Of a stretch of 64,000 nt of DNA, positions 35,839 to 44,235 are shown piece by piece. The DNA is taken from contig NZ_KI632511.1 of NCBI RefSeq assembly GCF_000504285.1, positions 6,492,154-6,556,153 on the forward strand, in the 5' to 3' direction. This stretch comes from Actinospica robiniae DSM 44927 (GTDB taxonomy: Bacteria > Actinomycetota > Actinomycetes > Streptomycetales > Catenulisporaceae). The position numbers were made by a program, and so were the translations under genes. Each line of letters begins with the position of its first letter. The first letter of the stretch is position 1. Under the pieces are notes generated by a model that saw only the letters and a program-made list of their open reading frames with translations, did not search any database and was not told the DNA's origin.

Positions 35839-36969
35839 GTGCGCGCTCGTTGGGTACGTCGGCCTGTCTGGACGCGGCGCAGGTCGCGTGCGGTGGCGAT
35901 GTCCGTGTCCCTGCTTCTCGCGCTGGGTGTGGCGACGCAGTCGGCGACGGCGGAGCAGTTGACGCCGGGACGCTTGCCTTTCGCCTCGTTCCTGCACTTT
36001 GTGGAGGGCCTGTTCGACGACGTGTCGGCGAGTTTGCCAGGCGAGACGGACGGCCGGGACGCAGGCGCGCATGGGACGAAGGCCGGGCGTGGTTCAGGTC
36101 ACGCTCCGGGTGTGGGCAAGGCTCAGTTGGCTGCAGCTGGCGACGGTGCACCGCAGGCTGGCAAGGCGGGACTGTCGGGGTCGATCACGCGGGGGTTCGA
36201 TGCGCGTACGAGTGTGCTGGATCAGTCGCGCACGAGTCCGTACCAGACGTGGTACAAGAACTCTGATGGCTCGCTGACCGAGCATGTGTCTCAGGCGCCG
36301 GTCAATTTCAAGGACTCGAGTGGCCATTGGCGCTTGATCGACAACTCGCTCGCGCTGGGCGGGTCGGGGAGGAGCTACACGGTCAAGGCGAACTCGTTCG
36401 GGTTGAGTCTCGCGGTGGCCTCGGGAGCGGGCTCGGGGGTCACGGGCCAGTCGACAGGGGTATTGCGGGCCCAGGATGTCTTAGCGAGCCCGAGCCCGAG
36501 CGGGTCGGCTTCGCCGTCGACGTCAGCCTCGGCCTCGCCGTCCGCTGCGTCATCTTCCGCGCCGGCGGGTGGTTCCGCATCGCTGGGGTCCTCCTCGACC
36601 GGTCTGCTTGCGTCGTTGACGTTGCCCTCGTCGGAGGAGTTCGGCTGGTCGCTGGCTGGGGCTGGGGACGTCGGGGGTGTGGAGTCGGCTGACGGAATGA
36701 CTCTGACCTATCCGGGGATTCTTCCGGAGACGAACCTGTCGCTGACCAGTGAGACCTACGGGGTGAAGGAGTCGTTGACGCTGGCGTCCGCGTCGGCTGG
36801 GAACGTGTGGCAGTTTCCGCTGTCGCTCAAGGGTCTTTCGATCGGGCAGGGCGCGGACGGCAGCTGGCAGTTGACGGATGGTTCGGGCGGCGTGGTGGCG
36901 ACGGTGGAGGCGCCGTACGCGTGGAGTCGACACGGTTTATGCCACCACCTAGTCTTGTGCAGCTATTGA
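35839..36969 (+). pseudogene. N-terminal part of Rhs-like secreted protein, cut by IS
   Basis: The frame begins at GTG 35839 with a signal peptide (MSVSLLLALGVATQSATA) and reads like the N-terminus of large actinomycete Rhs/wall-associated proteins: TRTSVLDQSRTSPYQTWYKN-type text (here SRTSPYQTWYKNSDGSLTEH), VNFKDSSGHWRLIDNSL, then a Ser/Ala/Pro linker and LTYPGILPETNLSL. Native sequence ends at 36921. The last residues come from the left end of the IS3-family element. Full proteins are 1500-2500 aa; no continuation appears on the far side of the IS. Confidence 0.8.
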
Positions 36970-38121
36970 CATGCGGGTTTGCCAGGCCAGGCGCATGGTG
37001 GCGGGCGGCTGGTAGTCGATTGCGGAGTGTAGCCGTCGGGTGTTGTAGTCGCTGATGTAGTGTTCGATATCGCGTCGGGCGCTGGCTCTGTCGGGCCAGA
37101 AGTCGGTTCCGATCTCGGATTTGATGGTGGCGAAGAAAGATTCTGCTGCGGCGCCGTCGAGGCAGGAGCCGGTGCGGCTTGTGGATTGTCGTATTTCGAG
37201 GCGGTGTAGGAGCCGCTGGTATGTCTTCGCAAAATACTGACCTCCGCGGTCCGTGTGCATGATTGCGTTGCCGGCGGTCAGGCCGCGGTCGTGCGCCATG
37301 GTCATCGCATCGGCTACGAGGCTGGCGCGCATGTGCGTGGCGATGGCCCAGCCGATCAACTCCTTACTACATAGGTCGATCACGGTCGCGAGGTAAACCC
37401 ATCCTTCGGACGTGCGGAAACAGGAGATGTCACCGGTCAGCTTCAGGCCGGGCATGGGAGCGGTGAAGTTCCGCTGGAGCAGGTCGGGGATCGCGGCGGC
37501 GCCTTTGTCGGGTTTAGTCAGATTGCGGCGCTGGCGCCGGGTGATTCCGGCGATGCCGTTCTCCCGCATGAGCCGGGCGACCCTGCGTCGGCCGACCTGT
37601 GTTCCCTGATTTTTCAACTCCCTGGTTATCCGTTCCGCCCCGTATGCGGGATGAGCCGTGTGGATCTCTGTGATGAGCTGCAGCAGCTCCCGGTCCTCAA
37701 GGCTGCGGACCGTGCGCTTGTGTTCTGCACGCACCCAGGCGAAGTAGCCGGCGTGGTCGGTGGCGATGATCCGGCAGATCCGCCGGACTGCGAGCCGGCC
37801 ACGGAGCGCGTGGATGAACGTGAACCGTTCCCGGGCCGGCGCGTGATGGATCAATGCCTCGGCCGCTTCCCGCAGAACGTCGGCTTCCTCGCGCAGATCC
37901 CGTAGTTCGTGTTCTTGTCGCCGCAGCTGCCTGCGGGCGTCGGCGAGAGCGGCTTCGAGATCGCGGCGAGAGGGCATGAACCAGAACCCTGGCAGCTGCA
38001 GCCCCGCTACCTACGCTCTGTTGCTGTCCTGCAGCGCGACGGATACAACGCCGGAACCCCATCCCGCCGCATGTCAAAGCCACGACGCGGCGAAGTGGTG
38101 GCATAAACCGTGTCCACTCCA
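36922..38121 (-). mobile_element. IS3-family insertion sequence, 1200 bp
   Basis: Terminal inverted repeats of 29 bp with two mismatches (36922-36950 and 38093-38121), beginning TGGAGT and sharing gacacggtttatgccaccac. They bound one transposase gene on the minus strand. The size fits IS3. Flanking bases do not show a target duplication (gcg before, cac after), and the genes cut on the two sides differ (Rhs N-terminus, ERCC4 remnant), so an adjacent deletion has probably occurred. Confidence 0.88.
36949..37977 (-). CDS. IS3-family transposase, single ORF
   Basis: A 342-aa transposase with a short Arg/Glu-rich coiled coil (residues 1-45, RRQLRRQEHELRDLREEADV), a HTH_21 region (HPAYGAERITRELKNQGTQV) and an rve integrase core. 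The DDE residues are in place: LTGDISCFRTSEGWVYLATV, HTDRGGQYF and GSCLDGAAAESFFATIKSEI. Unlike classic IS3 members there is no room for a full orfA; only about 115 bases lie between its start and the right terminal repeat, so the OrfA HTH is missing and just its leucine-zipper-like end is kept. It looks catalytically intact. Confidence 0.9.
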   Translation of the reverse strand: MPSRRDLEAALADARRQLRRQEHELRDLREEADVLREAAEALIHHAPARERFTFIHALRGRLAVRRICRIIATDHAGYFAWVRAEHKRTVRSLEDRELLQLITEIHTAHPAYGAERITRELKNQGTQVGRRRVARLMRENGIAGITRRQRRNLTKPDKGAAAIPDLLQRNFTAPMPGLKLTGDISCFRTSEGWVYLATVIDLCSKELIGWAIATHMRASLVADAMTMAHDRGLTAGNAIMHTDRGGQYFAKTYQRLLHRLEIRQSTSRTGSCLDGAAAESFFATIKSEIGTDFWPDRASARRDIEHYISDYNTRRLHSAIDYQPPATMRLAWQTRMSIAAQD

Positions 38122-38194
38122 CACATCAAAGCTCGGGGCGGCGCCATCGCCGCGAACCTCGTCGCCGGAACCACTCGACGCGACAGTTCCCCTA

Positions 38195-38305
38195 TGGACG
38201 CGTGCGTGCGCACACCAGGCCGTGCCGCACCGGGTGCACGGGTCGGCAGGGGAAGCCGTACCCGTCCTTCTCCCTGACGTCAGCCGTGATCTCGAGCCCG
38301 GTCAG
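38195..38305 (-). pseudogene. ERCC4-nuclease gene fragment
   Basis: The minus-strand frame at 38195-38305 reads GLTGLEITADVREKDGYGFP, then RPVHPVRHGLVC. This matches the intact ERCC4 gene at 45814-46818 (GMTDLEIIVDTREKDGYDFA and RPVRPVRHKLACG). The match stops just before the right end of the IS3 element, so the gene was cut there and only about 35 codons remain recognisable. Confidence 0.75.
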
Positions 38306-38811
38306 CCCGGTTGCCGCGCCGGCGGGCGCGCGGGCGGCTCGGAGCCGCCGGGGGCAGCGCTGATGGGCACCTCGGCAAGAGCTCCTTCTGCGGAAAAGGC
38401 CACGACCGAAGTCGGACGAACCCGCCACGGGAGCAGCCGGTCCGCAGCCCTGAAGGTCAGCCGCGGGAATGAGTCGCCGGCTTTGCCCGTGCTCGTGCCC
38501 GCCCGGCGACGCGTCAGCGGCGCTGCACCGTCCGCGAAGAAAAGCGCGCGGAGTCCCTCGACGACGTCGAAGTCGAACCGGGCTGCGGCCCGGCCCGCCG
38601 CAGCCGCAGCCGAAGGAGAGCAACGGCGGCGCGACGATCGGCTCGCACAAGCCCGCGAGCCGCTGACCGACATATACAAGACATGTACAACCAGTCGGGG
38701 CTTCGAGTCGCGCAAAGCGTATATACATCGCACCCCGCCTGACCTAGCATCAGGTATATCGCCCCGGACCCCGGTGATGGCCCCACCCTTCCCGGCCATC
38801 CCGAGGCGATC
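38306..38811. other. intergenic stretch, no clear gene
   Basis: A minus-strand open frame (38302-38799) has parts that look protein-like (LLPWRVRPTSVVAFSAEGAL), but its start and family are unclear; it may be decayed. The last 100 bases are AT-richer and could hold the promoter of the STAS gene. Confidence 0.35.
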
Positions 38812-39477
38812 ATGGATACCAGCACGGGCACCGAAGACATCCTGGCCATCCGGCTGCTCTCAGCGGGTGCGGACTGCGCGGTGGTGGCACTGCAAGGCGA
38901 ACTCGACATCGCGCAGTGCGAACACGTCATCCGCTTTTTCGAAACTCTGATCTACGGCGGCCGAAACTCGATCGCGCTCGATCTCAGCGCTCTCACCTTC
39001 TGTGATGCGTCCGGCCTCCGAGCCCTATGCCGGATCCGGCTGCTCGCGGCCGAGAACGGCGGCCAGCTGAGACTGGTCATGCCCTCACTCAAGTTGATCA
39101 GGCTCTTGGTCATCACCCGGCTCCATGCCGACTTCATCGTGCACGCGACGGTCGAACACACCCGGATGGCTCGTCGCGTCCCAGTGACCGGCCCGACGAA
39201 GACACGCTGCAGGCAGGAGGTCGACACGCCCAGAACTGGGCCGACCGTACCAGCCTGCTGTCGGTTCGCGCAGGTCTGCCGCACGGTCGAGGCCTTGTAC
39301 GGCGAGGGGGGAGGCTGGAGAGCACTGGCGGCGCGGGCGGTCACCAACGACCCAGGCGAAGCGCTGCTGGCAAGCTTCCTCAAGCAATGGGCAGTGATCA
39401 CCGGCATGTCCGACACGACACCGCATACCGAGGAAATATGTCAGGCATGCCACTCACGGCTTCCCGGTCGCTCGTGA
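38812..39477 (+). CDS. STAS-domain anti-sigma-factor antagonist
   Basis: A 221-aa protein. Residues 1-115 form a STAS domain (SpoIIAA type): CAVVALQGELDIAQCEHVIR, then IALDLSALTFCDASGLRALC, in which the Ser of DASGL is the site phosphorylated by RsbW-type kinases. The C-terminal 100 residues are unusual: Cys-rich (PACCRFAQVC, ICQACH) and of unknown fold. They might bind metal, or be read-through of a short linker. No cognate kinase is adjacent; the nearest RsbW-like gene is at 2.7 kb. Confidence 0.8.
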   Translation: MDTSTGTEDILAIRLLSAGADCAVVALQGELDIAQCEHVIRFFETLIYGGRNSIALDLSALTFCDASGLRALCRIRLLAAENGGQLRLVMPSLKLIRLLVITRLHADFIVHATVEHTRMARRVPVTGPTKTRCRQEVDTPRTGPTVPACCRFAQVCRTVEALYGEGGGWRALAARAVTNDPGEALLASFLKQWAVITGMSDTTPHTEEICQACHSRLPGRS

Positions 39478-39634
39478 GCTGCGACCTGCTCCTCTGCTTC
39501 GTCGGCCGGGCGTAGCAAACCCCATGGGGAGGGTGAGGGAGACGGGTACAACCGCACCGAAGGGAGCGGCGACTACCTCGGTGGCTCCCCGCGGCCCGGT
39601 CGCGGCGTGTGAGCACCCTGGTGATAATTGCCGT

Positions 39635-39877
39635 ATGGAGATCACGCAGCGTTACCGCTGGTCATACGGCTCTGTGCCGCTCAACGACGACGAATGGCAC
39701 GTGGTGGAGATGGAGGCGGAAGGCGGCGCGCGCCGGGCTTTGTGCGGCTTCCCAGTCGAGCTCGAGAAGCAGGGCGCGAGCTGGGGATCCGAGGGCACCT
39801 TCCCCCGGCACGACGAGTGCACGCATATTTACAACTCGGAGCACGCCGGCGAGCCACTGGCGATGCAGTCGGATTGA
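39635..39877 (+). CDS. small hypothetical protein (80 aa)
   Basis: An 80-aa protein from ATG 39635 (MEITQRYRWSYGSVPLNDDE), rich in Glu and Trp, with two Cys and two His near the end (CGFP, HDECTHIY). The acidic, compact composition and clean ending suggest a real gene, but the ribosome binding site is weak. The family is not recognised. Confidence 0.45.
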   Translation: MEITQRYRWSYGSVPLNDDEWHVVEMEAEGGARRALCGFPVELEKQGASWGSEGTFPRHDECTHIYNSEHAGEPLAMQSD

Positions 39878-40283
39878 GTTCGCCCGTGTTCGCTCGCAGG
39901 ATCCCGCTCGACACCCCGATCCGCCAACGCCGGTGCGTCGGCGGATCGGAGGTGCCCTATGCCCCCGTCTCGGCCTTTCGCCTCGGTCACTTCGATGGCG
40001 ATGCCGAGCGCTTCGGCGATTTTGCCGCCAGCCGACATGACGCGCGCGGTGCCGACGATGGGGGCGATGGCGACCAGGACGTCCTGCAGCCGGCTCGCAG
40101 TCAGCTGGGCTTTGAGGCCGGGCTCGATGTGGGCGAGGCAGGAGACCGGGGCGCGTCCATGGCGGCGAGCGCGGCGATGCGGGTGAGGATGAGCATGTCC
40201 GGGGGCAGGCCGCAGCGCTCGATCGAGTTGACCGTCATGGCGGCGAGGGTGCCGAGGACAGGGGTGTCGGAGTTCGGGGTCAC
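39829..40283 (-). pseudogene. carboxymuconolactone-decarboxylase-like protein, frameshifted
   Basis: From GTG 40283 the frame reads TLAAMTVNSIERCGLPPDML, then LILTRIAALAAMDAP. Another frame continues VSCLAHIEPGLKAQL and LQDVLVAIAPIVGTARVMSA, then KIAEALGIAIEVTEA. Together they match the small CMD-family proteins of actinobacteria (about 115 aa, AhpD-like fold). The break is at a run of four C near 40155: one extra base moves the frame from DAPR to DAPV. It could be true decay or a sequencing slip. The residues after EVTEA are not family-like. Confidence 0.7.
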
Positions 40284-40740
40284 GCGGTCCTCCAGGCGAG
40301 GTCGGGGTCTTCGCGGACCCTTTCGAGGCCGTGAGGGGATCCGTGTAAGCAGATTCACGGCATCGAACATCGGCCCTTCGACGGGGGAGGCTCACACAGT
40401 CGTGCTGCATAAGTTCGGTTACGCACGGCCGCGCGGTGGCCAACTCCCCGTTGAGCGCGGCCTCGGGTTCGGTGGGCGCTGGCGGCGGGGACATCGACTG
40501 CGGCAGTCGGGATCCGACATATCCCAAGGGTTCTGTGATGTCGAGGTGCCCGTCTGGAATGACAGCCTCATCGCTGCCGAGGGACGGCCCGACCGCGTGG
40601 TGGACGGTATAGGCGAAACGAACCGGCACAAATAGGAGATCGCCGACGGGGCTGACGGCCCGCTCCCGTTTAGCGGTCGCCCTCGCGCTATCGATCAACC
40701 GCGTCGGGAATCCAGGGGCCACTTCAGCCACCTCCACCCC
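40284..40740. other. intergenic stretch with repeated motif
   Basis: No gene is called. The minus strand stays open here in the frame of the CMD pseudogene's 3' half and contains a protein-like piece (VGDLLFVPVRFAYTVHHAVG), perhaps a second remnant. At 40407-40426 lies gcataagttcggttacgcac, nearly the same as the sequence at 43073-43090 below the second ATPase pseudogene. Confidence 0.4.
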
Positions 40741-41307
40741 TCAAGCCCGAACAGCAACGTCGTATCCTTGGACAAGCCGCAGCCTCTCTCCTTCAGTCCC
40801 AGAAGCAACGGCAGGATCGCAGAGCACTGCGGCCCGATCTCCCGAGGCCGTCGGCTTCGTCGCGGGCGTGGCGGCCGGTCCAGAATCGGGCGGGCTCTTC
40901 GAAGTGCGGGCCGAGGATCTCGCATGGAAGGTGGGGCGGCCGGCGGCCCAGGCGACCGCTGCGCGCCCGTCTTCGATGAGCGGAACAAAGGGCAGCGTGA
41001 TCAGCTGGCTGAACCGCACGATCGGATCGGTCAGAGTGGGGGTCGGCGTGCGCGGCTGGAGCATATCCTCTGAGCGGGTGACGTAGCTGGTGGACTCGAG
41101 GACGTCGAGCTGGTGGGTCATCGCTCCGCGCTCGCGGCCGAGCAGGCTGCCGATACTGCTGGCGGTGCCCTCGGTCTCGGCGCGACTGTGGAGCGTGAGC
41201 GCGGGATCGAGCACGGTGCGCTGGACCCAGGTGGGGAACTCCGCCTCGTTCTGGGGGGCGTCGGCGAGGGCGCGGTAGCCGGGCGCTCCGCCCAGGACGC
41301 TGTGCAC
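40741..41307 (-). pseudogene. decayed ATPase copy (C-terminal part)
   Basis: The frame shares long stretches with the ATPase pseudogene at 43155-44222: SVLGGAPGYRALADAP, GRERGAMTH, LDVLESTSYVTRSED and LTDPIVRFSQLITLPF. Relative to that copy it lacks about 28 residues after SRAE, is cut before LVHSVLGG, and shifts frame near 40935 (the neighbouring frame reads EILGPHFEEPARFWTGRHAR). The end is scrambled. It is clearly a dead duplicate. Confidence 0.8.
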
Positions 41308-41380
41308 AAGCGGTGATTCGGGATGGGTCAGGTGGGGGAGAAGCGCCCTTCGAGCTGCGCACCGGGTGTGGGCGGAAGAT

Positions 41381-42835
41381 TCAGCGGGCGTAGAGCTGGG
41401 GCGGTCCGATCAGCAGCACGTGGTCGCGCTTGTCTTGTTGGAGTTCGGGGGTGAATCCGGCAGCGCTATAGCAGGTCAGGACGGTCTCGCGGGTGTCGTA
41501 GCCTTTGGCGGTGAGCAGGTCGCGGGCGCGCTCGAGGCGGTGGAGATGGCCGTGTCCGATGGTCTCGCCCCACTTGGCTTCGCCCAGGGACAGGATCCGC
41601 CGTGGCGCATCGGAATCCTGGGCTGCCAGGACGGCGACATCTATCTCGATTTGGGTGCGTGCGGCCGGATCGTTCACGGTGGCGGATCCCACTTCGGCGG
41701 GCAGGCCGCCGAACAGTTCGGCGTCGGCTTCGGCGGCGAAGTCGCGGCAGACGGATTCGAAGTGCGGCCCGGCTACCTGCTTGAGGAAGGTCGGTCTGGT
41801 CGCCTCCCAGACGGCCGGTGCCCGGTTGCGCTCCAGTTCCGCCCAGCGTCGCCGCATGATCGCCTCGTAGAAGGTGATCAACGGTTCGGCGATGCGGTAG
41901 TGGGCTTTGCCCGAGCGGAACAGGTCAGGCTGCTTGGAGATCAGCGCACAGTCCTCCAACACGTTGAGCGGGTGTGCGATCTGGTCGGATCTGCGGCCGA
42001 TGAAACTCGCGATGCCGCCGTTGGTGGTATTGCCCGAGGCGATCGCGGCCAGTACCGAGTGGTAGAGCGCGGGGTCCCGGATATCGGGCTCTTCCGCCAG
42101 CAGATACCTCGCTTCGCGAAACAGCGGGCTCTGCCGGTTCAGTACGGTGCGCACGACCCATGCGTCGAAATCGGCGAGGCCGTCCGGGGCGTCCGAGCCG
42201 GTGAACTCCTCCCGGTACGCGGGGGTGCCCCCGACGACCATGTGCACGAGCAGCGCGAGTCTCGGATCGGTCAGTCCCCAGAACTCGGCGGCGTCCCGGT
42301 AGGAGAAGGGCTGGACAACCAGTTCGAGTCCGGCCCGGCCGCGCAGCGGCGCCTGGCCGGCCAGTAGCCCGCCCATCACCGACATCGCCGAACCGCACAG
42401 CAGTAGCCGCGCGGAGCTGCCCCGCCCGCTGCCGCCGGGGCCGAGTTCGCGTTGAATGATCGAGGGCAGTGACGGCGAGGCGCGAGCGAGGAAGGGGAAC
42501 TCGTCGATGACGACGGGGGTCGGCTTCCCGGTGAACTGACGGAACAGGAACGCTATCGCGTCGTTCCAGTCTCGGAACGGATACTCGACGGGCGCCCGGG
42601 CGTGTCGAACCAGCGCGTCGGCGAACATCCTCAAGGACTCGGCTTCGGTGGCCTCGGTGGCGGCGAAGTACAGTCCACCGGCGGCCTCCGCCGCGGCTTG
42701 AAGCAGAAAGCTCTTGCCCTGACGGCGGCGTCCGCTGATCACTCCCAGCGTGGCGTTCGGCCCGGTGCGCTCGATGAACGAGGATAGCCCCTGCCATTCC
42801 TGGTCTCGATCGAAGATGTGGGTCGGCTTGAGCAC
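41381..42835 (-). CDS. AAA-type ATPase with DUF234-like C-terminus
   Basis: A 484-aa ATPase of the archaeal-type/DUF234 group. It begins FDRDQEWQGLSSFIER, with Walker A SGRRRQGKSFLLQAAAEA, Walker B PTPVVIDEFPFLA and sensor LLLCGSAMSVMGGLL. A winged-helix middle follows (IASFIGRRSDQIAHPLNVLE), then a C-terminal PD-(D/E)xK nuclease-like domain (IEIDVAVLA, then ILSLGEAKWGE). Proteins of this group are STAND-like switches or mobile-element genes of unknown role. GTG 42835 has ctggagg 5-6 bases upstream. It is the only intact copy of three. A palindromic operator lies upstream. Confidence 0.8.
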   Translation of the reverse strand: MLKPTHIFDRDQEWQGLSSFIERTGPNATLGVISGRRRQGKSFLLQAAAEAAGGLYFAATEATEAESLRMFADALVRHARAPVEYPFRDWNDAIAFLFRQFTGKPTPVVIDEFPFLARASPSLPSIIQRELGPGGSGRGSSARLLLCGSAMSVMGGLLAGQAPLRGRAGLELVVQPFSYRDAAEFWGLTDPRLALLVHMVVGGTPAYREEFTGSDAPDGLADFDAWVVRTVLNRQSPLFREARYLLAEEPDIRDPALYHSVLAAIASGNTTNGGIASFIGRRSDQIAHPLNVLEDCALISKQPDLFRSGKAHYRIAEPLITFYEAIMRRRWAELERNRAPAVWEATRPTFLKQVAGPHFESVCRDFAAEADAELFGGLPAEVGSATVNDPAARTQIEIDVAVLAAQDSDAPRRILSLGEAKWGETIGHGHLHRLERARDLLTAKGYDTRETVLTCYSAAGFTPELQQDKRDHVLLIGPPQLYAR

Positions 42836-42867
42836 GGCGCCTCCAGCAGCATGGCTTGAGCATGTAT

Positions 42868-42906
42868 CACTGAAGTATAGTGCACTGAAGTACGGTTCAG
42901 TGCACT
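42868..42906. promoter_or_regulatory. palindromic operator upstream of ATPase gene
   Basis: A perfect inverted repeat with 11-bp arms (agtgcactgaa, 42879-42889; ttcagtgcact, 42896-42906) and a 6-base spacer. A further direct copy of cactgaagta sits at 42868-42877. On the minus strand a TATACT -10-like box (about 42874-42879) lies between the palindrome and the extra copy, some 40 bases before GTG 42835, so a repressor bound here would block transcription of the ATPase gene. Confidence 0.65.
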
Positions 42907-43154
42907 TACCGTAGGTCTTGGCATACCCGCGGTAGCGGCAGTGAGAGGCGGCTTGGCCGTTGACGATCTCGCTCATGGCGCCCTCGACTCGGCGCGGGAG
43001 CCGTAGGTGCGCAGCCACTGCGGATCTTTCTTGCTGTGCCGCACGAGCTGCGCGGTAGCTGCAGTTTGCCACGCATAAGTTCGTACGCACGGCAGCGCAT
43101 AAGCCCATCGGGCGGCTCGAACGATCAGCGGCCGGCTGCCGTCTCCTCGCGGTG
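42907..43154. other. intergenic stretch between ATPase copies
   Basis: No gene is called. It contains gcataagttcgtacgcacggc at 43073-43093, a near copy of the sequence at 40407-40428, lying about 80 bases downstream of the ATPase pseudogene. Confidence 0.45.
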
Positions 43155-44222
43155 TCAGCCACCGTACAAGTGGTTCAGCCCGATCAGGAGCACGTCATCG
43201 CGTGCCGCCGCGGCCGCGTGGAGGTTGCGGTCGAAGCCGTGGAGGGAGAAGAGTGCGAGTTTCGTGTCGCGCACGTCGTGTCCTTGCTCGCCGATCAGGG
43301 TCCGGATGCGGTCCAGTCGGTCGAGGTCGGCGGGTCCTCTCGGGCTGAGGGTGGCCTTGGCCTCGCCGAGCAGAGTGATGCGGGCGTGGGGGCTGCGTGG
43401 TCGTTCGCCCGGCGCGAGCGCGAGGACGTCTACCTCGTGCTTGGTGCGCGTCTTGGCGTCGGAGATCTCGGCGGAGCCGACCGGGCCGATCTCGAGGCCG
43501 TCGGTTTCGTCGCGGGCGTAGCGGCGGGTCCAGACCCGGGTGAGTTCCTCGAAGTGGGGGCCGAGGATCTTCGCGTGGAAGGTGGGGCGGCCGGCGGACC
43601 AGGCGTCGGCCGCGCGCCCGTCCTCGATGAGCGGGGCGTAGGGCAGGGTGATCAGCTGGTTGAACCGCACGATGGGGTCGGTCAGGGTGAGGGTGGGTTT
43701 GCGGGGCCGGAGTATGTCCTCGGAGCGGGTGACGTAGCCGGTGGATTCGAGGACGTCGAGGGGGTGGGTCATCGCGCCGCGCTCGCGCCCGATCAAGCTG
43801 CCGATGCTGCTGGCGGTGCTGGCGCCGGAGGCCATGGCGCCGAGGATGTCGTAGTAGAGCGAGCGATGGGTGATCCTCGGGTCTTCGCGCAGCAGATACT
43901 CGGCCTCCGCGCGGCTGTAGAGCGCGAGGGTGGGATCGAGCACGGTGCGCTGGACCCAGCCGGGGAATTCCGCCTCGCTCTGGGGAACCGGGGCGTCGGC
44001 GAGGGCGCGGTAGCCGGGGGCTCCGCCCAGAACGCTGTGGACGAGCAGCGCTGTGTGCGGGTCCTCGATCTGCCACATCCGGCGGGCGTCGCGGTAGTCG
44101 AACGCGGCCAGGCGCAGGTCGAGGACCGCGCGGCCACGCAGCGGCTTGGTACCGGAGAGCAGCTCGCTCATCACACTCATCGCCGATCCGCACAGGATCA
44201 GCCGACCCCCGGGCGCGTCGGG
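43155..44222 (-). pseudogene. ATPase paralogue lacking its P-loop half
   Basis: The reading frame from about 44222 (DAPGGRLILCGSAMSVMSEL) to 43155 matches residues 185-484 of the intact ATPase: sensor region, winged helix (ASSIGSLIGRERGAMTHPLD) and nuclease-like end (KHEVDVLALA, ITLLGEAKATL). The roughly 190 N-terminal residues with both Walker motifs are missing; the sequence runs directly into the 3' end of the neighbouring gene. An ATG at 44180 could still give a 341-aa protein, but it would have no ATPase centre. Confidence 0.8.
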
Positions 44223-44235
44223 CTGGCCGGTCGTC

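Noticed and set aside
36949-37977. Programmed frameshift IS3 with orfA and orfB
   Set aside because: Too little DNA lies between the ORF start and the right terminal repeat for an orfA; one frame covers all recognisable domains.
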